From Culex pipiens pallens (Eukaryota > Arthropoda > Insecta > Diptera > Culicidae), in assembly GCF_016801865.2 (NCBI RefSeq), contig NC_068937.1, positions 126,131,429-126,195,428 on the forward strand: 64,000 nt of DNA, in the 5' to 3' direction. The notes under the pieces are model-generated. The model was not told the origin of the DNA, ran no database searches, and worked only from the letters and a program-made list of their open reading frames with translations. Position numbers and translations under genes: made by a program. The first letter of the stretch is position 1, and each line of letters begins with the position of its first letter. This document shows, piece after piece, positions 45,129 to 55,375 of this stretch.

Positions 45129-48087
45129 TTAAAGCAGCGTTTTTAAAACTATTTTAACTTGTTATTTGTAAACTATTTTCAAAAAAATCCATTGTACCTG
45201 TACCTGAAAAATCCTGGAACTGAAACATCAATTCTTTTTTGAAGGATCTTTGCTTTTTTTAAATTCACTCAAATTGTTAAAAAAAAATGAAAAAAAATCA
45301 AGCCTAAAAGAAAGTTTGATCCAAGTGCATTAATGTATTTGTTAAATTCAAAAATCAGATTTTTTTCAAAAATCAGAAAAAAAAGAAAAAAAGATTAAAG
45401 AAAATATAATTTTGCGCAAGAAATTTATTTGGAGGGATTGATATGAAAGTGTATTTTTTGAAAATGTTGAAATTGGAAAACATTTAATTATTTTTACAAA
45501 TCAAATGGATAAATTGTTATTATAAGAGTCAGTTTATGAAAAATCTACTTTATAACTAATTAAATTTAACAAGTTTTGATAATTTTTATTTATGTTTCAC
45601 ATGCGGGCAGTGAGGTTCAGCTGGCTGAGTACCACTGACTGCATTGAACGAAACCTTATTGCCAATTAGACGTGTTCAAGTCAATTTTAAAACATTTAGG
45701 CTTAAATTTGTAAGAAACATAGTGACTATTGAAGTAACCCCAACAATTTTCAACGAAATTATTTTTTTAAGTACTAACGGCACAATAAAAAACATCGTCA
45801 TTGATTGGGCTGGTCCAGTAGTTGTTTTAAAAACATAAATCTTGTGACAAGTCTTACCGTTTGAACAATATTTCAAAAATTAATTGATATCTTATCAATG
45901 TCACCCGGTTTATGGAACATAAACTGGAAACCCACGATTTGAAGTTATGTATTCAAGAAATTGAAATAGGTTCTTTATAATTGACAAGTTTTCAGTTCTT
46001 TGGAAAACAGAAGAGATATTTTAATAACGAATTATTAAGAAATTGTGTTGCTTTAAAGTAGTGATCATCAGTTTTTGCACCCGAGTATTATTTATAAAGA
46101 TATTTTTTTTTAAATCCATGATTTCAAACTCAAATTCTCCCAATCGAACGGCCAGCCTCCAACTCACCCCCCCCCCCCCCTCCTCCTCCTCCCAGCCGAA
46201 GAAAGCCCGGATATGTTTCTCGAATCGGCAAAGGATTACGCTTTCCTTTAAACCCGTGGCAGAGTCCACGCCAAAGACGAAGAATCCCGTTTCTTGAGCT
46301 GGAGCGGGCTGCTGTTGCTGCTGGGTCGTTAAACTACTTTTAACTCACGTTTTATTGCACTTTTACAGCTGTTCGCGCCCGCGTTTGCGATATTCGAAAA
46401 AGTGTTGAGTGCTTTCCGGGCCGCTTTCTTCTTGAGTTGGGTGGTGGGGGAAGAAGATTTTGCTTTTCTGTTGAATCAGGATAGAAGGAAGCCTTGAGTG
46501 GCTCTGTGTAAAAGTGTAAGAAGTGAATTAAAACGAAACAAATCCTAGTTTGGGAAGTGTTTTATTTCGTGGTGATTTTATAGCAAATTTTTCAAAATAT
46601 ATCTGGCTTGATTGCAATAATATAATCTAAAAAGATTTAGTTTTACAATTCTTTACTTTTTTGTTCAGAAACAAATTTATTGTTTTTTTTTATGTTTACG
46701 TGAAATCATGGATATCCTCTTTAACTTGTTTCATTCCTGTATCACATACTCTTAAGCCAAAAGTATCGAACGTCAGAAGAATACCTGAAAAGCACACCTT
46801 TTTGTTATTCTATCAGCCAACCTCCCACCCACCGTTACATGTCTTACTGAATCAGACAGAAAGTGCTTTTTTCCCCCACCAGCAAGGGAGAGGGAGCACA
46901 TCAATATTGTATTAGGCAAGAGCAGCGATTTATTGATCCTACATGCTGCTGCTGCTGCGCGATAATTTACGACTTTCGCCTCGCGAGAGGGAGCTTCTTT
47001 GAGAGCTTTGTGTATTGTGTATTGTATTGGAGGTTGGGCTTGGCCTTAATTTGAGATTAAGTTGGGTAGTTTTGGATTGAAATTTGAATCGTAATTATTT
47101 AACTTAAACAACAACCTCTGACGTATTCAACGAAAATTAACCTCCTTGCGAACCTCACCAGACTGTCTGGTTGCATTTAACCAGAAGTCCTCTTAAACAT
47201 CTGGTAGGATTCTTAGGGGCACCTTCCATTTCAAGCCAGCCAAGCTTTCACTTCAAGAGTGCAATTAAAATTCAGTGTCTGTCTAGCCCGTAGTTGCGTT
47301 TCATTTCCGACGGCAAAATGGATTCATGATTTGCTTCTCTCTTCTTTAGAAAATTGTTAAAAAAAATCTATTTAATTTACATGTTACAGTTACCAATATG
47401 TTCTTACAATTTGGTGCAATTCTCAAAAAGCAAAAAAAAAAAACGCTTAAAAAGATCCGCCAAAATTTTCATCTGTGCACCCCACTTTGACAGCATCCAG
47501 ACGCCTTCCGGCTCTCTAACGTCAACCGTTTGGGTTAATTATGGATGCCGAACATCGCACACAGTCAGAAGATCAAGCTATCAGGCCGAGTTTGGTTTGG
47601 AGTAGGCTCTGATTTGGGGCACTCAGACTGGGTTTATGAACTCCAGGAGTCGTCTGGAATAGATAATTGAAAGAAGTCACATCGAGGATGCAGCTGGAAT
47701 ATTGCAGTTTTGAGTTGACACTGGTGGAGCAAAGAGGGCATGTTTTGTATAAGAGATGGAAGTAGAGGTAATCTCTTTCATAATTAAAATTCAATGGATC
47801 ATTTTTATGTTATGTAACATGTTTTTAAATTGCAAAAATTAAACACTGTCCGGAAATGTTTTATTCTAAAACGCCTGTGACTTGAAAACGGAGCCTTAAT
47901 TCTGAACATTGAAGATTCGATTTCAATTGCAAATTTCAAAATTTGAAAATGAGCAATTACAGCTCAAATCAGGAGTTTTTCTGATACTTTTGACTTTTGC
48001 ATCGTATCAAAAAGTGGTCAAAAACAAACTTGTAGGAAATTGGATGGGCTTTCTGATACACGCCACTTAAAACTTAAGGGATTACAT
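45129..48087. other. Noncoding DNA with a C run
   Basis: No gene supported. A run of about twelve C followed by (TCC)n lies at about 46166-46192. The short frames have no domains. Confidence 0.35.
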
Positions 48088-48091
48088 AAAT

Positions 48092-50028
48092 GAGCAATTC
48101 TCTACGAAATCGGTCTTTTTTCTTCAATTTTAATTTTTGTATTTTTTTATCCGACTGAAACTTTTTTGGTGCCTTCGGTATGCCCAAAGAAGCCATTTTG
48201 CATCATTAGTTTGTCCATATAGTTTTCCATACAAATTTGGCAGCTGTCCATACAAAAATGATGTATGAAAATTCAAAAATCTGTATCTTATGAAGGAATT
48301 TTTTGATCGATTTGGTGTCTTCGGCAAAGTTGTAGGTATGAATACGGACTACAATGGAAAAAAAAATACACGGTAAAAAAAAATTTGGTGATTTTTTTAT
48401 TTAACTTTTTATCACTAAAACTTGATTTGCAAAAAAACACTATTTTTATTGTTTTTTATTTTTTGATATGTTTTAGAGGACATAAAATGACAACTTTTCA
48501 GAAATTTCCAGGTTGTGCAAAAAATCATTGACTGAGTTATGAATTTTTTAATCAGTACTGATTTTTTCAAAAAATCGAAATTTTGGTCGCAAAAAATTTT
48601 CAACTTCATTTTTTGATGTAAAATCAAATTTGCAATCAAAAAGTACTTCAACGAAATTTTGATAAAGTGCACCGTTTTCAAGTTATACCCATTTTTATGT
48701 AACTTTTTTGAAAAAAGTTGCAGTTTTTCATTTTTTTAAATTAGTGCACATGTTTGCCCTCTTTTGAAAAAAATACTTTTGAAAAGCTGAGAAAATTCTC
48801 TTTATTTTGCTTCATCGGACTTTGTTGATACGACCTTTAGTTGCTGAGATATTGCAATGCAAATGTTTAAAAACAGGAAAATTGATGTTTTCTAAGTCTC
48901 ACCCAAACAGCCCACCATTTTTCAATGTCGATATCTCAGCAACTAATGGTCCGATTTTCAAAGTTAATATTTGAAACATTTGTGAAATTTTTTTCGATCT
49001 TTTCGAAAAAAATATTTTCAAAATTTTCAAATCAAGACTAACATTTCAAAAAGGGCGTAATATTGAATGTTTGGCCTTTTTGAAATGTTAGTCTTTGTTT
49101 GAAAATTTTGAAAATATTTTTTTCGAAAAGATCGGAAAATTTCACAAATGTTTCACATATTAACTTTGAAAATCGGACCATTAGTTGCTGAGATATCGAC
49201 ATTGAAAAATGTTGGGCTGTTTGGGTGAGACTTAGAAAACATCAATTTTCCTGTTTTTAAACATTTGCATTGCAATATCTCAGCAACTAAAGGTCGTATC
49301 AACAAAGTCCGATGAAGCAAAATAAAGAGAATTTTCTCAGCTTTTCAAAAGTATTTTTTTCAAAAGAGGGCAAACATGTGCACTAATTTAAAAAAATGAA
49401 AAACTGCAACTTTTTTCAAAAAAGTTACATAAAAATGGGTATAACTTGAAAACGGTGCACTTTATCAAAATTTCGTTGAAGTACTTTTTGATTGCAAATT
49501 TGATTTTACATCAAAAAATGAAGTTGAAAATTTTTTGCGACCAAAATTTCGATTTTTTGAAAAAATCAGTATTGATTAAAAAATTCATAACTCAGTCAAT
49601 GATTTTTTGCACAACCTGGAAATTTCTGAAAAGTTGTCATTTTATGTCCTCTAAAACATATCAAAAAATAAAAAAAAATAAAAATAGTGTTTTTTTGCAA
49701 ATCAAGTTTTAGTGATAAAAAGTTAAATAAAAAAATCACCAAATTTTTTTTACCGTGTATTATTTTTTTTCCAGTGTAGTCCGTATCCATACCTACAACT
49801 TTGCCGAAGACACCAAATCGATCAAAAAATTCCTTCAAAAGATACAGATTTTTGAATTTTCATACATCATTTTTGTATGGACAGCTGCCAAATTTGTATG
49901 GAAAATGATATGGACAAACTAATGATGCAAAATGGCTTCTTTGGGCATACCGAAGGCACCAAAAAAGTTTCAGCCGGATTAAAAAATACAAAAAAAAATC
50001 GAATGACCGAAATCCTAGAGAACTGCTC
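48092..50028. mobile_element. Long-hairpin element, copy 2 (4-bp TSD AAAT)
   Basis: GAGCAATTCTCTACGAAATC on the left is matched, inverted, on the right (GAGAACTGCTC end), with AAAT at 48088-48091 and 50029-50032. The two arms of about 960 bp are almost identical reverse complements around a centre near 49062. Frames of 88 codons on the minus strand of the left arm and the plus strand of the right arm are copies of each other, differing at one residue; they have no domain and reflect only the palindrome. It shares ends and centre (AAATCAAGACTAACATTT) with 15285-17130. No transposase; the enzyme that moves it is unknown. Confidence 0.85.
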
Positions 50029-50032
50029 AAAT

Positions 50033-50963
50033 ATAAGAAAAATATTTTTATTTTTTTTAAATAATGTTTCTAAAAATCGTCCTTCGTCATGCACACGGGA
50101 CTGGTACAACGAGTCTTCACCAACATTTTGAGCCGATTTGGTCAACGCAGTGCACAGTGGTCCAGATCGCAAAATTAAGTGGAAAATGGATTTTCCGTAA
50201 AATGATGAAGTTTTGGAGCTTTGGTGTCTTCAGAAGAGTTGTTGCATATAGAAAGGGGCAACTTTTGGTTTGGTTGGAAATTAGGATGGTTCACTATTAG
50301 GGTGATTTTGAAAATCTGAATTTTCAGGAATATTTTTGGGATTTTTTTGTCTTCTATAAAATTGTTGGGCTTGCCAATCCAAGCAACTTTGTCGAAGACA
50401 CCAAAATTTTATCTCGTAATCTTCGCCTTCTACGACTAAATTTATAGAAAGCATCTGAGCAACCCTTCAAAAATCAGTTTTTTGAACGTGGCAATTCAGG
50501 GTTAAGTTTTAGAGAAAAGTGGTATTCGGGGCATTTTTAGAGCTCTAAAAACAAACATTTTTATTTTTTGACAAGTCGATTTGGACTTAAGGGTCAAAAG
50601 TTACAGTGATTTTAAGGTAAAAAAGATGCAAATTTAAAACTTAAATATATCGAAATAGCGCAAGCCAAATTTTAAGCGCCAGGTTGCATTTGAAAGAGGA
50701 GATTCAGCACCACAAATGCTGAAAAAATCTCAGGGGTGTTTTTCTTTAAACTCGAAATATCTTCATTTGAAAAAGTCAAATTTTCAAGCGAAACCCTTAT
50801 GGGTCCATCCTAACGAATTTCGAAAATTGTCCAAATATATGTTTTTTCATGTAATTTTGCCCGCTGAATCTGAATCTGCCCTCTGAACTGACCCAAAGTG
50901 TTGAAAAATCAATTTTTGGTCATATTTTGGGTTTCCATGTCGCGTCCGTCAGTAGTCTTGTCG
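50033..50963. other. Noncoding DNA, possibly old repeat
   Basis: It contains CACAGTGGTCC at about 50152, similar to the end of the element at 21773, and phrases like TTGTCGAAGACACCAAAATT that resemble parts of the long hairpins. No intact element could be delimited. Confidence 0.35.
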
Positions 50964-52204
50964 TAGGGGAAAGTGGGGCAAGTGTAACAAGCTAAGGAAA
51001 TGCTCATTATAACCCATTAAAATCGTTCAAAATCGTTTTTTTAAATCATCTTATTCCAGGTCTTGACTAAGATTTTGATAGAACAAGTTTTTAAAAAATC
51101 CTGTTTTTTAATGTAAAAAAAATATTTAAAATTTTTGATTTTCCATACGTTCTACTCAACTAGTGGGGCAAGACGAACAACCCGTCTGGGCAAGAGGAAC
51201 AATGCATGAACCAACATGTTAATTTGCTAACAATTGAACTGTTATCACATAGATACATCAGATTAGAATGTATTTGAAACGTTTCTTTCATTTTTAGATT
51301 AAATGATAATATTTTACTAAAAAAATTATCGTTTTACGAAAAAAAAAAAATATTACTAAGATGATATTGCTTATTGCGAGATAAAATCACGTTTCTCCAT
51401 CGCTGTGAGTGACAGGAGAAAATTGCCGCCTAACTGCCCCAGTGTAAAAATCAGCAAGTTGAACTGAAATTCTGCGTTGATTTGGCTGTCAACTTGGTTT
51501 GTTTTGAATATTTTCCAAAAAGTCAGCTGAAAACTCAAGGCAACCATTGACAACAGCCAAAAATTTGTTCTGCGGTTGTCATGCGGCTGTCATGCGACCA
51601 TTATCTTGCGGTCGTATCACCGCGCGTGAACTCTAATTATTAACGCACGCAGTAATTAATAGTAAATTTTCATAATATCACTATATTTTGTATGGACAAT
51701 GTTTTCAAACAATTGTTTATCAGTTTTTAAGTATTTTTAGGTATTTATTTCCCAATAAAATATATTGTTGCAGCAATTCGTAAGTTTTTCCATACTAAAA
51801 ATCCATATGGTACACTTGCCCCACCTGAACAAGATTTTTTAAAAGCTCTCAACAAAAATAACCAAAAGTTAAATCATACTTTATAATAGGTGCAAGTCAT
51901 TGGTAGGGACACTACTGATCTGGGAAAAATAGCATTTTGATAAAATGAGCCTTAAAACGAACCCTAAGCCTTATTCTGTACTTTCCAAATATTATAAGGA
52001 AACAAAGGTTTTGAAACAAAAACTTCATTGAATCTTAAGCCCCGAGGCGTTTACGTCGTTTTGCCGGTTATGTGGTAGTAGAATCAGCTAATTGCATTGC
52101 TAGCAACAATTCCTCATACTGGAAATAATCAAAATTGTAAAACTCCAGGCCGTACGCGCAATTGTTCCTCTTACCCCATATGGTTATTGCCCCACCTTCC
52201 CCTA
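50964..52204. mobile_element. TAGGGGAAAGTGGGGCAAG-ended element, copy 2, with insertion
   Basis: TAGGGGAAAGTGGGGCAAG on the left and GCCCCACCTTCCCCTA on the right. The interior is the reverse complement of 35571-36525, except for about 290 extra bases at 51366-51654 (GC-richer, containing CTGTCAACTTGGTTTG and GCGGTTGTCATGCGGCTGTC) that are absent from copy 1. The extra segment is either a nested element or a part lost from copy 1. No coding capacity. Confidence 0.7.
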
Positions 52205-52784
52205 CATTACAACTAGAAACAGATCTGCCAATGAAATATTACACTTCGACCAAATCAACTAATCATTTAAGTCCAATTATTCATCTACGGAAAACTAACT
52301 AACTTTAACAACCTAAACTAAACTGTCTGAAAGTAAATTTAATCTCAAATCCTCAAATGTTTTATTACAACGCCAAATAAGGTAAAGGACCTTGTTTTTA
52401 AACCAGTCTTGCCGCTTGCAAAAACCAATAAACATAAATGAACATTTTATAAGTTAAACACTCGTCATTAAGACGACTATTTCGTGCCTTTCATTCCATT
52501 AGGGCATAAAGCCTTGCTAACAAGAGTGCATCTCTATCATACATTATGTAAACTGTCATTTAAGTGAAAGAGACACACTCCTGTTCACAAAACCCATGCG
52601 CCATTTTGAATGTTAGGCTCCATTTGATCGTCAAGGCTCCATTTGATCGTCAAGGCTCCAGTAAATCCTCAATTCGCAACAATGGTCGATACAACCATAA
52701 TCCGAAAACCGTTAGTTCAACAGATTAACGAATTTTGTCCGATATCATTACATTATTGATTGACATATCAAAATTTCTTAATCA
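52205..52784. other. Noncoding DNA
   Basis: A 19-bp unit GGCTCCATTTGATCGTCAA is repeated in tandem about 2.4 times at about 52617-52662. Otherwise nothing recognised. Confidence 0.4.
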
Positions 52785-52872
52785 AAATCTTCTTACTTTT
52801 CCTGTCATTCTCTAATGACGAAACAGTCTGCTTTTCATCGCTAAAAATAACAGCAATAAAGAGTACTTTTCA

Positions 52873-53448
52873 TTGCTCCGGCAGAAGTCTCAGCGGTTAG
52901 TCGTGTTTTTTCGCGGTGTGTTTGGTGCGTTTTTCACGGCGATTCCGAGGCGTGTGCGAGCGGACAAGCCCGTTCCGGTGGTTCTGGTCGTCGTGGACAC
53001 GGCGGCGGTGCAGCAGCGGAAGAGGAACGAGTTCCTGCATCCGAGCAGCAGCAGCAGGAGGAGTCAGCAGCAGCGGCCGCGGAGGCAGCTGAGGCGAGAG
53101 ACGGTCGTAGGTCGGTGGAAACGGCCCCGGAGAGTCGACTGCGGTCGGCGGACCAGTTTTCGGCCAGGCCAGGTCGGAGACAACCCCGTTGTTTACGTGG
53201 CTGGCAGCAGGCAGCACAACAACAACAACAACAAGCGCGCGCAAACGAGCTTCCCGCGCATCCCGCTGCGGGCGGCAGCCAGTGCGGCCAGTTCGGCGGT
53301 GAGTGCGAAAGGCGAGTTTTTTGTTTGCTTTTAGTTTTTTTTTTTTTTTCTCATAGTTTTTTTTTCCTGTTAGATTTTTTTTTTCTCATTTCTTCTGCGT
53401 TATTTTAGTCTTATTTTTGGTTTTGATTAGTTTTCTTCCGTTTCAATC
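52873..53448 (+). promoter_or_regulatory. LINE 5' untranslated region / internal promoter region
   Basis: 576 nt between the target duplication and the ORF1 ATG. The first 460 nt are GC-rich with CAG/CAA runs. A frame of 153 codons is open here from a TTG, but it is low-complexity (arginine, glutamine, asparagine), so I treat it as untranslated. A splice-donor-like GGCGGTGAGTGCG lies at about 53296-53308, followed by a T-rich stretch. Non-LTR elements of this type carry their promoter at the very 5' end; no specific box was identified. Confidence 0.5.
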
Positions 53449-55110
53449 ATGGATCAATCAATCATGGATCCGACCGAGTCGGAACACGAGGAATCTGATT
53501 TCGATTCAACCATTGATGGTGACGAGGACGTGGAAATGGAGGACTCTGTCTCGGGAGTTCCTTCAAACACCACCAACAGGGACCACTTCCTGAAGGATAA
53601 GGATGCTGACGGTAAAGGGGGATCCACGGACGGGTCTAAGAGGAAGAAGCGAAAGCGTCCTAAATCAGATCCGAATCCGGTTCCCCCTCAACCACCGATT
53701 CCTCCCTTGACTCCAGACCCGATTCCCCCCTTGACTCCAAACCCAATTCCTTCTCCCAATCCAGATCCAATTCCTCCTAAAACACCGGTGCCGAATCCAG
53801 ATCCAAATCCCCCCCCGCCCCTGAATCCTCATTCCCAAAAACCGATTCCACGTCCTCGTCAGTATCAAGAGGGATCGCAAACGGAATGGGTGGTCTTCTT
53901 CCGGCCCAAACAGAAGCCGTTAAACTTTGTACAGATCACCAAGGATTTGCAGAAGCACTATTCTGGGGTGGTCGAATGTACCAAGCTGAACAAGAGCAAG
54001 CTCCGCGTGATCGTGAACTCCGCGGTGCAAGCTAATCAGATCGTTACTGATCTGCGGTTCAGCATTGAGTACCGTGTTTGGATTCCGGCCCACAAAGTCG
54101 AGATCGATGGCGTGGTGACCGATGACAGTCTGTCGCTTGTCGACCTCTCAAGGGCGGTGGGACGCTTCAAGAACCCTAAACTTCCAGCTGTGGAGGTACT
54201 CGAGTGCCGGCAACTGGGCAACGTCACCTCCGAGGGTGGCCAGAAGAAGTTCATTCCTTCTGCCTCGTTCCGGGTGACTTTTGCAGGGTCAGCTCTGCCG
54301 GACTACATTGAGCTGTACAAGCTTCGGCTTCCAGTTCGATTGTACGTTCCGCGAGTGATGAGCTGCGAAAACTGCCAGCAGTTGGGACACACCAAGACCT
54401 ACTGCAGCAACAAGAGCAAGTGCTCAAAGTGCGCCGGCCCCCACAAGGACGTGGATTGCCAAAAGCAGGCTGAAAAATGCCTGCTTTGTGGCGGGGAACC
54501 GCACAAAACTCGGCAGTGCCCAAAGTACAAGGAGCGCGAGGACAAGATGAAGCGATCCTTGAGGGAACGCTCCAAGAAGTCCTTCGCGGAAATCCTTAGT
54601 CAGGTGACCCATCCCAATCGCTTCGCTCCTTTGGCGGACGAAGATTCGGGGGACGAAGATTCCGATGTGGAGGTCCTCTTCCAGAGAGACGAGGAAAGTG
54701 ACTCTTCCGGGCCAAACCCGAAGCGCAACAAGGCTTCCAAGTCCAGGAAAGCCGCTGGCGGCAAGGGTAAGGAAAGTGACTCGTTGAACTTCGAGGAGGA
54801 TTTTCCTTTCGGTCCGTCGGGTAAGCCCGCTCCGAAGCCGGCACCGAAGCCGGCACCGATTCCTCTCAAGCCGCTGAAGCCCGTTCCCAAGCTGCCAAAG
54901 ATCCCCCTAAAAACGGTTCCTCAACCGAATCCGATCACCGATGCCTTCAAAGGAGTCCTTCCTTTTTCCACAATCGTGGAATGGCTGTGCTCTTTTGTGA
55001 GTGAACCGACGCGTTTAATCATAAAGCGGTTTGAGCCTCTCGCTAGACACATCGGGAAACAGCTTGCTAGCACGACGCCCCTCTTGTCGTTCATTTCCTT
55101 TGATGGGTAA
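53449..55110 (+). CDS. LINE ORF1, gag-like zinc-knuckle protein, 553 aa
   Basis: Nucleic-acid-binding partner of the retrotransposon RNA, expected to form the ribonucleoprotein. The ATG at 53449 opens an acidic N-terminus (residues 1-40), a basic KRKKRKRPK cluster (about 64-72) that may act as nuclear localisation signal, a proline-rich tract of PIPPLTPDP-like repeats (about 77-135), a folded region beginning TEWVVFFRP (about 145-300), and then three CCHC-type knuckles (CENCQQLGHTKTYC, CSKCAGPHKDVDC, CLLCGGEPHKTRQC; about 305-360). A charged serine-rich part and a second proline-rich part with KPAPKPAPKPAP follow. The stop lies 265 nt before ORF2, in another frame. Family membership is clear; individual functions are known from relatives only. 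Confidence 0.9.
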   Translation: MDQSIMDPTESEHEESDFDSTIDGDEDVEMEDSVSGVPSNTTNRDHFLKDKDADGKGGSTDGSKRKKRKRPKSDPNPVPPQPPIPPLTPDPIPPLTPNPIPSPNPDPIPPKTPVPNPDPNPPPPLNPHSQKPIPRPRQYQEGSQTEWVVFFRPKQKPLNFVQITKDLQKHYSGVVECTKLNKSKLRVIVNSAVQANQIVTDLRFSIEYRVWIPAHKVEIDGVVTDDSLSLVDLSRAVGRFKNPKLPAVEVLECRQLGNVTSEGGQKKFIPSASFRVTFAGSALPDYIELYKLRLPVRLYVPRVMSCENCQQLGHTKTYCSNKSKCSKCAGPHKDVDCQKQAEKCLLCGGEPHKTRQCPKYKEREDKMKRSLRERSKKSFAEILSQVTHPNRFAPLADEDSGDEDSDVEVLFQRDEESDSSGPNPKRNKASKSRKAAGGKGKESDSLNFEEDFPFGPSGKPAPKPAPKPAPIPLKPLKPVPKLPKIPLKTVPQPNPITDAFKGVLPFSTIVEWLCSFVSEPTRLIIKRFEPLARHIGKQLASTTPLLSFISFDG

Positions 55111-55375
55111 TACACTGCCCACCATTGAAAAAACGGCTAATATCCACTTTTGGCAAAAACGAGATATTAGCACCAGGTGGTAGAGGACGTTCCAACGCAT
55201 CTTCTGGAACTTGAATTTTACTGAAATAGTGTCTAGACTTGGCTGCCGATGCGAAAAACCAAACGGCTAATATGCCACTCTTATGGGAAATTACCTTGAC
55301 GGAGATTTTGTGTCAAACACTAAAACGCGTTTTTCTTGGAATACTTGATTTGGCATAATAGCCGAATTTTCAATT
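55111..55375 (+). other. Spacer between LINE ORFs with repeated ACGGCTAATAT
   Basis: 265 nt between the TAA of ORF1 and the ATG of ORF2, in different frames. ACGGCTAATATCCACTTTTG near 55132 is echoed by ACGGCTAATATGCCACTCTT near 55263, and GATATTAGC and CATAATAGCCG are partial echoes. This could matter for how ORF2 is translated, but that is speculation. Confidence 0.4.

Noticed and set aside
48415..49712. Two near-identical 88-codon frames, one on each strand
   Set aside because: They are mirror images inside the palindrome, have no domain, and are rich in Lys/Phe/Ile as expected of AT-rich DNA.
52873..53334. 153-codon frame ahead of LINE ORF1
   Set aside because: Begins at a TTG exactly at the element's start, is low-complexity, and matches the expected 5' untranslated region.
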